From contig NZ_KE387205.1 in assembly GCF_000430725.1 (NCBI RefSeq), forward strand, positions 28,436-92,435: a stretch of DNA of 64,000 bases. Reading direction: 5' to 3'. The notes under the pieces were generated by a model. The model worked only from the letters and a program-made list of their open reading frames with translations. It did no database searches and was not told the origin of the DNA. Source of the stretch: Azohydromonas australica DSM 1124. GTDB taxonomy: Bacteria > Pseudomonadota > Gammaproteobacteria > Burkholderiales > Burkholderiaceae_C. The translations under genes and the position numbers were made by a program. Below are positions 39,657 through 47,962 of the stretch, in pieces; the first letter of the stretch is position 1; every line of letters starts with the position of its first letter.

Positions 39657-40316
39657 ATGAACAAGCAACCAACTTCTTGGGCCGTTGCCGGCCTGCGCGC
39701 GGCGCCGGCCCTGCTGGCACTGGCTGTGCTGGCGGGCTGCGCCACGACGCCGCCGAATCCGCTGGGCCTGCCAGCCTCCCTGCAGGGCCGCGCCGAGCTG
39801 CTGAAGCTCGACGATCCGGCGTACGAACAGGCCGTGCCCTGGAACGCGCTCAAGGCGCCCGGCGCCGGCGGCGTGCTGGGCGTTGCGGTGGTGCGGCTCA
39901 AGGAGGACGTGCTCGTGTACCGGCTGTGGAACGGCCCGGGCTCCGCGCCGGCCGGCGGCACTACCAACCGGCTGGGCGGCTGGTGGTCGGCCGACATGCC
40001 CAGTGGCCCGGTGGCGCAGTACCGGCGCGACTATGAGGTCTGCAGCACCTGGAACCAGCTCACTTGGCGGGCGAGCTGCACGCTGCGCCGCGGCTCGGTG
40101 GTGGCGGTGGGTCCGGGCCAGTCGGTGTCGGCCCAGACCTGCGGCGATGCCGCCGGCCAGGAGAGCTACCCCGCCAACCGGGTGCTGTGGCAGGTCTACG
40201 TGGACAAGCCCTGGACGCGGCCGGCGGAGCTGGCTTGCCCGCCCGAAACCCAAGACGTCGAGGTGGATCCCAACGACGTGAGCCAACCCAAGGCCGCGAC
40301 CGCTGCATTGAAGTGA
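39657..40316 (+). CDS. Lipoprotein of unknown function
   Basis: A 219-residue lipoprotein with AGAGGGAA before the ATG and signal region ending in lipobox LAGC (about residue 28). The mature domain has GRAELLKLDDPAYEQAVPWN, VLVYRLWNGPG, a Trp-rich GGWWSAD turn and four Cys (EVCST, RASCTL, AQTCGD, ELACPP) that may pair. I recognise no family. It should be membrane-anchored in the periplasm. It ends 40 bp before the FNR-like box of the next transcription unit. Confidence 0.72.
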   Translation: MNKQPTSWAVAGLRAAPALLALAVLAGCATTPPNPLGLPASLQGRAELLKLDDPAYEQAVPWNALKAPGAGGVLGVAVVRLKEDVLVYRLWNGPGSAPAGGTTNRLGGWWSADMPSGPVAQYRRDYEVCSTWNQLTWRASCTLRRGSVVAVGPGQSVSAQTCGDAAGQESYPANRVLWQVYVDKPWTRPAELACPPETQDVEVDPNDVSQPKAATAALK

Positions 40317-40356
40317 CGGCCAGGGGCTGAGCCCCGTGCCGGCGCGGCGCCGCGGC

Positions 40357-40398
40357 TTGATGTCACTCAAGCCCGCGGCAGCGCCCGCGCCTATGCTG
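40357..40398 (+). promoter_or_regulatory. FNR/Anr-dependent class II promoter (candidate)
   Basis: TTGATGTCACTCAA (40357-40370) matches the FNR/Anr consensus TTGATNNNNATCAA at nine of ten fixed bases. A -10-like TATGCT follows at 40392-40397, 31 bp centre to centre, which puts the box near -41.5 as in class II FNR-activated promoters; a transcript would start near 40405. It would drive the 31-codon ORF, the beta-CASP nuclease and the phosphorylase. Confidence 0.7.
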
Positions 40399-40486
40399 GC
40401 TCTGACAGTCCCGGCAGCCGAAGCGAAGAGCGGACGGCAGCCGCCGTCCGCCGGGCGCCGCGGGACAGAACCCAGGAGGCGCAGCC

Positions 40487-40582
40487 ATGCAGTACGCCCT
40501 CGATCCGGCCGTCGGCCGGTGCAGCCGGCCTGACGGCACTCCGCGAGGCGCCGCGCCCGCGGTCTGCGGAGGCCTGTCATGA
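40487..40582 (+). CDS. 31-residue ORF coupled to the nuclease gene
   Basis: An ORF of 31 codons ([17 protein letters not shown]...) begins 7 bp after a perfect AGGAGG and ends in TGA overlapping the next start as ATGA (40579-40582). The strong ribosome-binding site combined with exact overlap makes translation very likely. The peptide contains two Cys, no membrane segment and no recognised motif. It may be a leader peptide that delivers ribosomes to the nuclease gene, whose own upstream sequence (TGCGGAGGCC) also looks like a ribosome-binding site, or a functional microprotein. Confidence 0.6.
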   Translation: MQYALDPAVGRCSRPDGTPRGAAPAVCGGLS

Positions 40583-41937
40583 AGCTCAGCTTTCTCGGCG
40601 CCGCCGGCACCGTCACCGGCTCCAAGTACCTCGTCGAGTACCGGGGCCGGAAGCTGCTGGTCGATTGCGGGCTGTTCCAGGGCTGGAAGGCGCTGCGCGA
40701 GCTCAACTGGGAGCCGCTGCCCTTCCAGGCGCGCGACATCGACGCCGTGCTGCTCACCCACGCCCACCTGGACCACTCCGGTGCGCTGCCGCTGCTGGTG
40801 CGCCAGGGCTTCACCGGGCCGGTGCTGGCGACGCCCGCCACCGCCGACGTGTGCCGGCTGCTGCTGCCCGACAGCGCCCACATCCAGGAGGAGGACGCGG
40901 CCTTCGCCAACCGCCACCACACCTCCAGACACCACCCCGCCGAGCCGCTCTACACCATGGACGACGCGCAGCGGGCGCTCAACCACTTCGAGCCGCTGCC
41001 GCTGCACACGCGCACCGAGGTGCTTCCCGGCCTCACGGCCGAGCTGCGCCGCGCCGGGCACATCCTGGGCGCCTCCTCGCTGGCGCTGGAGGCCGATGGC
41101 CGCACCCTGCTGTTCTCGGGCGACCTGGGCCGGCCGGACGACCCGCTCATGCGCGCCCCCGAAAGCGCGCCGCGCGCGGACTGGATCGTCATCGAGTCCA
41201 CCTACGGCGACCGGCTGCACTCGCAGGAAGACCCGATGGCCGCGCTGGCCGAGGTCATCACCCGCACCGCGGCGCGCGGCGGCACGGTGCTGGTGCCGGC
41301 CTTCGCCGTGGGCCGGGCGCAGCTGCTGCTGCTCATGGTCCACCGCCTGCGGCAGCAGGGCGCCATCCCGGAGCTGCCCGTGTTCCTGGACAGCCCCATG
41401 GCCATCGACATGACGGCGCTCTACCAGCGCTACCCGCAGGAGCACCGGCTCTCGGCGCAGGAGTGCGTGGGCATGTGCACGGTGGCGCGCATGGCGCGCA
41501 CGCCGCAGGAGTCGCGCGCGCTGTCCTCGGCGCGCTATCCCTCGGTGGTGGTCTCGGCCAGCGGCATGGCCACCGGCGGGCGCGTGCTGCACCACCTCGC
41601 GGCGCGGCTGCCCGACCACCGCAGCACCGTGGTGCTGGTGGGCTTCCAGGCCGGCGGCACGCGCGGCGCGCGGCTGCAGGCCGGCGAGCGCAGCTTGCGC
41701 ATGTTCGGCCAGGACGTGCCGGTCAAGGCCGAGGTGGTGTCGCTGGGCGGGCTGTCGGCGCACGCCGACGCGGCACAGCTGCTGCAGTGGCTGCGCACCA
41801 CCTCGCAGCCGCGACGCGTGTTCGTCACCCACGGCGAGCCCGCCGCGGCCGACGCGCTGCGCCAGCGCATCGAGCGCGAGCTGGGCTGGCCCGCGACGGT
41901 GCCGCTGATGGGGCGCACGGTGGAGCTGGACGCGTGA
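40579..41937 (+). CDS. MBL/beta-CASP RNA-processing exonuclease-like protein
   Basis: A 452-residue metallo-beta-lactamase/beta-CASP nuclease. [18 protein letters not shown] opens the fold; [12 protein letters not shown] and ESTYGDR supply metal ligands, AFAVGRAQ and [15 protein letters not shown] are beta-CASP motifs, and [10 protein letters not shown] and VTHGEP give the C-terminal His residues. Relatives process or degrade RNA (CPSF73/YsdH-like). It is coupled upstream to the 31-codon ORF and downstream to the phosphorylase by GTGA overlap, and lies behind an FNR-like box. It may supply nucleotides from RNA for salvage under low oxygen. Confidence 0.9.
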   Translation: MKLSFLGAAGTVTGSKYLVEYRGRKLLVDCGLFQGWKALRELNWEPLPFQARDIDAVLLTHAHLDHSGALPLLVRQGFTGPVLATPATADVCRLLLPDSAHIQEEDAAFANRHHTSRHHPAEPLYTMDDAQRALNHFEPLPLHTRTEVLPGLTAELRRAGHILGASSLALEADGRTLLFSGDLGRPDDPLMRAPESAPRADWIVIESTYGDRLHSQEDPMAALAEVITRTAARGGTVLVPAFAVGRAQLLLLMVHRLRQQGAIPELPVFLDSPMAIDMTALYQRYPQEHRLSAQECVGMCTVARMARTPQESRALSSARYPSVVVSASGMATGGRVLHHLAARLPDHRSTVVLVGFQAGGTRGARLQAGERSLRMFGQDVPVKAEVVSLGGLSAHADAAQLLQWLRTTSQPRRVFVTHGEPAAADALRQRIERELGWPATVPLMGRTVELDA

Positions 41938-43463
41938 GCTGCACCCTCGAAGGCACCGCCGCCCCGGCACCGCTGCTGCGCGCCGCGCGCATCGGCATCG
42001 ACACCTCGCAGGAGTTCGTGGTCTACATGCACCGCGACTGCCCGGTGTGCCGCGCCGAGGGCTTCACGGCGCGCACGCGCGTGCAGCTGCGGCTCAACGG
42101 GCGCTCGCTGGTGGCCACGCTCAACGTGGTGGACCCGGGCCTGCTGCAGCCCGGCGAGGCGGGGCTGAGCAACAGCGCCTGGCAGGTGCTGGGGGCGCGG
42201 CCCGGGGACCACGTGGCCGTCTCGCACGCGCCGGTGCTGGAGTCCATGAGCCGCGTGCGTGCCAAGATCTACGGCCACCGGCTGGACGCGGACGCACTGC
42301 AGGCCATCGTGCGCGACATGGCCGCGGGCCGCTACCCGGACACGCACATCGCCGCCTTCCTCGCCGCCTGCGGGGGCGGGCGCATGGACGTGCAGGAAAC
42401 GGTCGCGCTCACCGGCGCGATGGTGGACGTGGGCGAGCGCCTGGCGTGGGACGCCGCGCCCGTCGGCGACAAGCACTGCGTGGGCGGGCTGCCGGGCAAC
42501 CGCACCACGCCCATCGTGGTCGCGATCGCCGCGGCGGCCGGGCTGGTGGTGCCCAAGACCTCCTCGCGCGCCATCACCTCGCCCGCGGGCACGGCCGACG
42601 TGATGGAGACGCTGACCACCGTGGCACTGGACCTGCCCGCGATGCGCCGCGTGGTCGCGCGCGAGGGCGCCTGCCTGGTGTGGGGCGGCGCGCTGGCGCT
42701 GAGCCCCGCGGACGATGTGCTGATCCGCGTGGAGCGCCCGCTGGACCTGGACAGCGACGCGCAGCTCGTGGCCTCGGTGCTGTCCAAGAAGATCGCCGCC
42801 GGCGCCACCCACGCGCTCATCGACGTGCCCGTGGGCCCTACCGCCAAGGTGCGCAGCGAGCTGGATTTCCAGCAGCTGCGCGCGCTGCTGGAGGCGGTGG
42901 CGCAGGCGCACGGCCTGCGGCTGCGGGTGCTGCGCAGCGACGGCACGCAGCCGGTGGGCCGGGGCATCGGCCCGGCGCTGGAGGCGCACGACGTGCTGGC
43001 GGTGCTGCAGGGCGCGGCCGACGCCCCGGCGGACCTGCGCGACAAGTCGCTGCGGCTGGCCGGCGCGCTGCTGGAGTTCTGCGGCCGGGTGCCGCAAGGC
43101 GAGGGTGAGGCGACCGCGCGGCAGCAGGCGGCGAGCGGCGCGGCGTGGTCGAAGTTCCAGGCCATCTGCGAGGCGCAGGGCGGACTGCGGGCGCCGCCGC
43201 GCGCGCTGCTGCGCGAGCCGGCGCTGGCGCGCTGCGAGGGCGTGGTCACGGCCATCGACAGCCGCCGCCTGGCGCGCCTGGCCGCGCTGGCCGGCGCGCC
43301 CAACGTGGCCGAGGCCGGGCTGGAGCTGCACGTGAAGCTGGGCCAGCGCGTGGCGCCGGGGCAGCCGCTGCTGACGCTGCACGCGCAGGCGCGCGGCGAG
43401 CTGGACTACGCCCGGCAGTACCTGGAGGCTTGGCCGGTGTTCAGCGTGGCCGACGGGGCCTGA
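41934..43463 (+). CDS. AMP/thymidine phosphorylase family protein (long form)
   Basis: A 509-residue nucleoside phosphorylase, starting at GTG overlapping the previous stop. About 90 N-terminal residues ([20 protein letters not shown], a double-psi-barrel-like region) precede the phosphorylase domain: [18 protein letters not shown] is the phosphate-binding signature and [20 protein letters not shown] the pyrimidine/AMP-type active-site segment. The extra N-terminal domain is characteristic of the AMP phosphorylase branch known from archaea, distinct from the roughly 440-residue DeoA. It would convert NMP or nucleoside plus phosphate to base and sugar phosphate. Coupling with a nuclease suggests RNA-derived substrates. 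Confidence 0.9.
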   Translation: MSCTLEGTAAPAPLLRAARIGIDTSQEFVVYMHRDCPVCRAEGFTARTRVQLRLNGRSLVATLNVVDPGLLQPGEAGLSNSAWQVLGARPGDHVAVSHAPVLESMSRVRAKIYGHRLDADALQAIVRDMAAGRYPDTHIAAFLAACGGGRMDVQETVALTGAMVDVGERLAWDAAPVGDKHCVGGLPGNRTTPIVVAIAAAAGLVVPKTSSRAITSPAGTADVMETLTTVALDLPAMRRVVAREGACLVWGGALALSPADDVLIRVERPLDLDSDAQLVASVLSKKIAAGATHALIDVPVGPTAKVRSELDFQQLRALLEAVAQAHGLRLRVLRSDGTQPVGRGIGPALEAHDVLAVLQGAADAPADLRDKSLRLAGALLEFCGRVPQGEGEATARQQAASGAAWSKFQAICEAQGGLRAPPRALLREPALARCEGVVTAIDSRRLARLAALAGAPNVAEAGLELHVKLGQRVAPGQPLLTLHAQARGELDYARQYLEAWPVFSVADGA

Positions 43464-43587
43464 CGCGGCCTGCCCTCGACCAGCGGCCGGAGATCGCGCA
43501 GGTCGGCAAGGGCTTGCTGGCGCACAAATGGCTTGCCGTTGCTTGTTGGGTGCTGAGCGAAAGCAAACCCGATCCGCTGCCTGCTCC

Positions 43588-43735
43588 GTCATTCCCGCGC
43601 AGGCGGGAATCCAGGCGGCCCCACGTCTGCGCGAAGCCTGGGTGCTGCCAACCCCGACCCAAGCCCCGGTGTTCAAACCGATCGGCTTGCGGCAGCTGGG
43701 GGGCCGCCTGGACTCCCGCCTGCGCGGGAGTGACG
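43588..43735. repeat. Dispersed inverted-repeat element (VIPAQAGIQ type)
   Basis: GTCATTCCCGCGCAGGCGGGAATCC starting at 43589 is mirrored by the complementary arm ending at 43735; the 34-nt arms differ at only two positions and each contains its own hairpin. Translation of the left arm reads VIPAQAGIQ. It is the same class as the element at 37077-37201 and fills the 336-bp gap between the phosphorylase and cueR genes. Confidence 0.82.
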
Positions 43736-43799
43736 AATCAGGGTGCGAGCGTCCCAGCCAAAGGCGGCAGCAGTCCGTCTTTACCGGGGCGTCGTCTCC

Positions 43800-44219
43800 T
43801 CACTGCCCCAGGTCGTCCAGGATCGGGCACTCCGGCCGGTGGTCGCCGTGGCAGCAGCTCACGAGCTGCTGCAGCGTCTGCTTCATGGCCGCCATCTCCG
43901 CGATGCGCCGCTCCAGGTCCGCCACGTGCGCCTGCGCGATGCGCTTGACCTCCGCGCTGCTGCGCCGGCGGTTCTGCCACAGCCGCAGCAGCTCGGCGAT
44001 CTCGGCCATGCTGAAGCCCAGGTCGCGCGCGCGGCGGATGAAGCGCAGCGTGTTGACCTCGGTCTCGCCGTACTGGCGGTAGCCGGCCTCGGTGCGCCGC
44101 ACGTGCGGCAGCAGGCCCAGCGACTCGTAGTGCCGCACCATCTTGGCCGACACGCCGGAGCGCTCGGCGGCCTCGCCGATGTTCAGCAATGCCGTGGTGG
44201 TGCCGGTGTCCGTGCTCAT
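43800..44219 (-). CDS. cueR: MerR-family copper-responsive regulator
   Basis: A 139-residue MerR regulator. NIGEAAERSGVSAKMVRHYESLGLL is the winged-helix DNA-binding N-terminus, followed by the long dimerisation helix. The C-terminal loop SCCHGDHRPECPIL has Cys-x7-Cys spacing like the Cu(I)-binding loop of CueR (Cys112/Cys120 in E. coli), so it should sense Cu(I) or Ag(I). The target genes (copA or cueO) are not in the window. The start at 44219 aligns with the MerR N-terminus. It lies 85 bp downstream of the EgtB/SenA-like gene on the same strand. Confidence 0.88.
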   Translation of the reverse strand: MSTDTGTTTALLNIGEAAERSGVSAKMVRHYESLGLLPHVRRTEAGYRQYGETEVNTLRFIRRARDLGFSMAEIAELLRLWQNRRRSSAEVKRIAQAHVADLERRIAEMAAMKQTLQQLVSCCHGDHRPECPILDDLGQ

Positions 44220-44304
44220 GCCGTTTCCTTCGTCGTGGCGGCGCCGGCGGCAGGCCGGCACGATGGGGCGCCATTGTGCGCACCCGCGCATCCTGCATCG
44301 GCCG

Positions 44305-45534
44305 CTACGCCGCGCAGCTGCGGAAGCCGGCGAACACGTCCCGCCGCGCCGGGACGAAGAAGTTGCGATAGCGCACGTGGCGCAGCCGGGGCTGCGTGCC
44401 GAAGGAGCCGCCGCGCAGCACGGCATGGCTGCCGAACCACGGCGCGGAGTAGTCGCGGTACGGGTGCGGCTCGAAGCCGGGGTAGGGCGCGAAGTCGCTG
44501 TCGGTCCACTCCCACACCGCGCCCCAGTCGAAGGCGGCCGGAAACGCCAGCGCCGCCGATTCCCATTCGGCCTCGGTGGGCAGCCGCCGCCCGGCCCAGG
44601 CGCACCAGGCCCGCGCCTCGTGGCGGTTGAGGTGGCAGGCCGGCAGCCGGCCGTCCAGCTCTTGCCAGCGGCCCCAGCGCCATTCCCGCCACGCGCCGCC
44701 GTCGCGCCGCAGGTAGCGCGGGCCCTGCGGCCGCGCGGCGCGCCACCAGCGCTCGCCCTCGCCGCGCCACCAGCGCGTGTCGCGGTAGCCCCCGGCGTCG
44801 GCGAAGGGCAGGAACTCGTCCCAGCTCACGGCGCGGCGGTCGATGACGAAGGCGGCCACCGCCACGGCATGCGCCTGCAGCTCGTTGTCGAAGGCGAAGC
44901 CGTCGCCCGCCGCGCTGCCCAGCCGCCGGGTGCCGGCCTCGACGTGCAGCGGCTCACGGCTGCCGATCAGCGGCACCGGCTGCCAGCGCGGGTCTTCGAT
45001 CGCCAGGCCCTGCGCCTGGGCCAGCCACAGCGCGGCCTCGTGGTGCATGTCCTCGTGCAGCAGTGCCAGGCGGAAGAAGTAGAGGCCGGCGTCGTCCGGC
45101 GCGGCCTCGCGCAGCCGGTGCAGGCTGGCCTCTAGCTGCGCTGCCAGGTCGGCGCGCGTGGCGTTGGCGTCGGGCAGCGGCAGCGTGGCGCGCGCCGCGT
45201 GCGGCACGCGGCTGGAGTCGTACAGCGCATCGGCGCCGGGGCGCAGCGGCGGCGTCCGCGGCCCGGCGGGATCGGCCGCCACGCCGCGCCCGCGCTCGGG
45301 GTTGCGCACGGTCCAAAGCTCCTGGAACCAGCCCACATGCCCCAGCTCCCACAGCGGCGGGTTGTGGTCGGGGTCGTCCGGCTGGGCCCGCAGCCGGCCC
45401 GCCGCCTCGTGCAGGGTGAAAGTCGCCAGCGTGTCGCGGCGGCTGGCCTTCAGCGCCAATGCCAGCGCGGCGGCGTCCGCGTGGCGGATGTCCCGTCCCT
45501 CGGTGTCCCGGATGTCGGTGGAGGCGGCCTGCAT
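44305..45534 (-). CDS. EgtB/SenA-family nonheme iron enzyme
   Basis: A 409-residue protein with an N-terminal DinB-like domain and C-terminal formylglycine-generating-like domain, the architecture of ergothioneine sulfoxide synthase EgtB and selenoneine synthase SenA. Iron ligands are seen as WELGHVGWFQELW and HEDMHHEA (HxxxH). The FGE-like part has LPTEAEWESAAL, GAVWEWTDSDFAPYPGF, VLRGGSFGTQPRLRHVRYRNF and a terminal FRSCAA. It would join hercynine to a sulfur or selenium donor. No egtD, senB or senC lies beside it, so the assignment between the two is open. Confidence 0.85.
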   Translation of the reverse strand: MQAASTDIRDTEGRDIRHADAAALALALKASRRDTLATFTLHEAAGRLRAQPDDPDHNPPLWELGHVGWFQELWTVRNPERGRGVAADPAGPRTPPLRPGADALYDSSRVPHAARATLPLPDANATRADLAAQLEASLHRLREAAPDDAGLYFFRLALLHEDMHHEAALWLAQAQGLAIEDPRWQPVPLIGSREPLHVEAGTRRLGSAAGDGFAFDNELQAHAVAVAAFVIDRRAVSWDEFLPFADAGGYRDTRWWRGEGERWWRAARPQGPRYLRRDGGAWREWRWGRWQELDGRLPACHLNRHEARAWCAWAGRRLPTEAEWESAALAFPAAFDWGAVWEWTDSDFAPYPGFEPHPYRDYSAPWFGSHAVLRGGSFGTQPRLRHVRYRNFFVPARRDVFAGFRSCAA

Positions 45535-45606
45535 GGGCCGCAGTGTCGTGCGGCCCGGGCCGTGGGCGGAGAGAAATCCCGGGATCAGCCTGGGCGGCGC
45601 CGGATT

Positions 45607-46530
45607 TCAGGCTGCATCCGCCTCCAGCTGCGCGAAGTTCGGGTCGCGGTCAAAAGCCTCGGCGAAGAAGGACACGAAGCTGTTGACCTTCAGCGAGGGC
45701 CGGCGCGTGGGCTGGAACACCACGTGCAGCGGCAGCGGCGGCGGGCGGAAGCCCGGGAGCACCTGGCGCACGAGGCCGGCGCGCAGGTCCTCCGCCAGGT
45801 TCCACACCGGGGCGTAGTTGATGCCGATGCCCTCCAGCGTGGCCTGCCGTATCGCCTCGGAGCTGTTGGATTCGAAGTTGCCGCCCACGCGCACCGACAG
45901 CTGCCGGCCCTGCGCGTCCTCGTAGCTCCATTCGTTGAGCTTCACCAGCCCGGTGTAGATGAGGCAGTTGTGCCGCGCCAGCTCCTCAGGGTGCTGCGGC
46001 TCGCCGTGCCGCTCCAGGTAGGCCGGCGAGGCCAGCGTGGCGCGGTGCGCCGTGCCGATGCGCCGCGCGATCAGCCCGCTGTCCTTGAGCTCGCCCACGC
46101 GGAAAGCGACGTCGATGCCGGCGGACACCAGGTCCACGAAGCCGTCGTCCAGCTGCAGCTCCACGCGCAGCCGTGGATGGCGCGCATAGAACGCGGGCAG
46201 GCGGCGCACGATGTGCAGCCGCCCGAAGGCCACCGGTGCCGCCACGCGCAGCGAGCCGCTGATCTCGTGCTCGGTGCGGTGCACCTCGGCGCGCGCCTCC
46301 TCCAGCGTGTCCAGCACCTAGCGGCAGCGCTCGTAGTAGAGCTGCCCGGCCTCGGTCAGCGCCTGTCGCCGCGTCGAGCGCACCAGCAGCCGGGTGCCCA
46401 GCTGCGCCTCCAGCGCCTGCACCTGCTTGCTGATGGCCGACTGCGTGGTGCGCTCCTCGCGCGCCACGGCCGAGAAGCTGCCGCTCTCCACGACACGCAC
46501 GAAGGTTTCCAGCAGGCGCAGACGGTCCAT
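45607..46530 (-). pseudogene. LysR family regulator interrupted by an in-frame amber codon
   Basis: One continuous LysR-type reading frame spans 45607-46530 except for a TAG at 46320-46318. The first part (MDRLRLLETFVRVVESGSFS...QLYYERCR) is a complete LysR helix-turn-helix ending at residue 70; directly after the TAG a GTG opens the effector domain (LDTLEEARAEVHRTEHE...), which is full length. Where homologues have a single sense codon, a Gln or Lys-to-amber change would explain the stop. It may be a pseudogene, a sequencing error, or be read by suppression or restart at GTG. It is divergent from the alkene reductase gene, its presumable target. Confidence 0.75.
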
Positions 46531-46536
46531 GGGCTG

Positions 46537-46559
46537 ATTTGTTCTCCAAAGGAATAAAT
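46537..46559. promoter_or_regulatory. Candidate LysR-type operator
   Basis: ATTTGTTC (46537-46544) and GGAATAAAT (46551-46559) form an inverted repeat with one non-Watson-Crick pair in the arms, and contain a T-N11-A core (46542/46554), the usual LysR recognition pattern. It lies in the 129-bp gap between the divergent LysR and alkene reductase genes, adjacent to the LysR start. Confidence 0.45.
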
Positions 46560-46659
46560 GCTATCTCCGCGAGCTGCTTTTTCTGCGCGGCAGGCATATC
46601 CAGAATGCGTTCACCGGCCCCCGAGCCGATTCCCCAATAAGCACAGGACCCCGCAAGCC

Positions 46660-47817
46660 ATGAATGCTCCCCTGCCCCAAGCCGCTCTCGACGAACTTGC
46701 CGCCGGCGAGGCGATGCTGTTCCAGCCCCTGCGCATCGGCGACATCACCGTCGCCAACCGGGTGGTGATGGCGCCGCTCACGCGCGGCCGCGCCGACGAG
46801 GCCGCGGGCGACGTCCCGGGCAGCGCGATGAACATCGAGTACTACCGCCAGCGCAGCGGTGCCGGGCTGATCATCAGCGAGGGCACGCAGGTGTCGCCCG
46901 TGGGCAAGGGCTACCAGGCCACGCCGGGCATCTACTCCGACGCGCAGGTCGAGGGCTGGAAGCCCATCACGCGCGCCGTGCACGAGGCGGGCTCGAAGAT
47001 CGTGGCCCAGATCTGGCACGTGGGCCGCGTCACGCACCCGGGGCTGATCGGCGGCGCGCAGCCGGTGGCACCTTCCGCCGTCTCGCCCGGCGGCGTGGCC
47101 TACACGCAGGCGGGCAAGGTCGAGATGCCGGTGCCGCACGCGCTGAGCGTCGAGGAGATCGCTGAGGTGGTGGAGCAGTTCCGCCGCGGCGCGCGCAACG
47201 CGATCCGCGCCGGCTTCGACGGCGTGGAGATCCACGGCGCCAACGGCTACCTGATCGACCAGTTCCTGCGCGACGGCGCCAACCGCCGCACCGACGCCTA
47301 CGGCGGCTCGGTCGAGAACCGCGTGCGCTTCGCGCTGGAGGTGGTGGACGCCGTGGTGGCCGAGATCGGCACGGGCCGGGTGGGCATCCGGCTGTCGCCG
47401 GTGACGCCGTCCAACGGCATCGCCGACAGCGCGCCGCAGGCCGTGTTCGGGCACCTGGTGCGCGAGCTGGACCGGCGCGGCATCGCCTTCATCCACTTCG
47501 TCGAGGGCGCCACGGGCGGCGCGCGCGACCTGGCGGGCTTCGACTTCGCCTGGGCGCGGCAGGCCTTCAGGGGCGTGTACATCGCCAACAACGGCTACGG
47601 CCGCGAACTGGCCGTCGAGGCCGTGGAGACGGGCCGCGCGGACGCCGTGTCCTTCGGCCGCGCCTTCATCGCCAACCCCGACCTGGTGACGCGGCTGAAG
47701 ACCGGCGCGCCGCTGAACGCACCCAATCCGCAGACCTTCTACACCCCGGGCCCGGTGGGCTACATCGACTACCCGGCGCTGCTGGCACCGGCGGACGCCG
47801 ACAGCGTGGCGGCGTGA
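46660..47817 (+). CDS. Old yellow enzyme-family alkene reductase
   Basis: A 385-residue FMN-dependent reductase. LFQPLRIGDITVANRVVMAPLTRGRA is the FMN-binding N-terminus; AQIWHVGRVTHP, GFDGVEIHGANGYLIDQFLRDGANRRTDAYGGSVENR and the C-terminal YIANNGYGREL and VSFGRAFIANPDL are canonical. His and Asn of the HGAN motif bind the carbonyl of the substrate. It would reduce activated C=C bonds of electrophiles (NemA-like) with NAD(P)H. The start at 46660 was selected for the conserved N-terminus. The divergent, interrupted LysR gene is the likely regulator. Confidence 0.93.
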   Translation: MNAPLPQAALDELAAGEAMLFQPLRIGDITVANRVVMAPLTRGRADEAAGDVPGSAMNIEYYRQRSGAGLIISEGTQVSPVGKGYQATPGIYSDAQVEGWKPITRAVHEAGSKIVAQIWHVGRVTHPGLIGGAQPVAPSAVSPGGVAYTQAGKVEMPVPHALSVEEIAEVVEQFRRGARNAIRAGFDGVEIHGANGYLIDQFLRDGANRRTDAYGGSVENRVRFALEVVDAVVAEIGTGRVGIRLSPVTPSNGIADSAPQAVFGHLVRELDRRGIAFIHFVEGATGGARDLAGFDFAWARQAFRGVYIANNGYGRELAVEAVETGRADAVSFGRAFIANPDLVTRLKTGAPLNAPNPQTFYTPGPVGYIDYPALLAPADADSVAA

Positions 47818-47876
47818 CGCACCGGCGGGGAGGGCACCCGGCGCGCCGCTGAGCCGGTGCGTGGGGTGAGCGCCCG

Positions 47877-47890
47877 CTGACGCCGGTCAA
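47877..47890. promoter_or_regulatory. FNR/Anr-like box upstream of ftsH homologue
   Basis: CTGACGCCGGTCAA resembles the variant FNR/Anr site TTGAC-N4-GTCAA with one mismatch. It lies 72 bp before the start of the FtsH-like gene. No convincing -10 is found at the class II distance, so the evidence is weaker than at 40357 and 56064. Confidence 0.4.
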
Positions 47891-47962
47891 GCCGCCACAC
47901 CGGCCGGGGCCGGGCGCGGCTTGCACAATCAGGCCGCGTCCCGCACCGCCCGGAGGCCCGGC

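Noticed and set aside
43528-44082. ORF containing VIPAQAGIQA
   Set aside because: It is the translation of the second repeat element and then runs antisense into cueR.
47911-47925. Sigma-54-like TTGCA with upstream GG before the ftsH homologue
   Set aside because: The GG to GC spacing is nine bases instead of the required ten and the -24 element is not TGGCAC.
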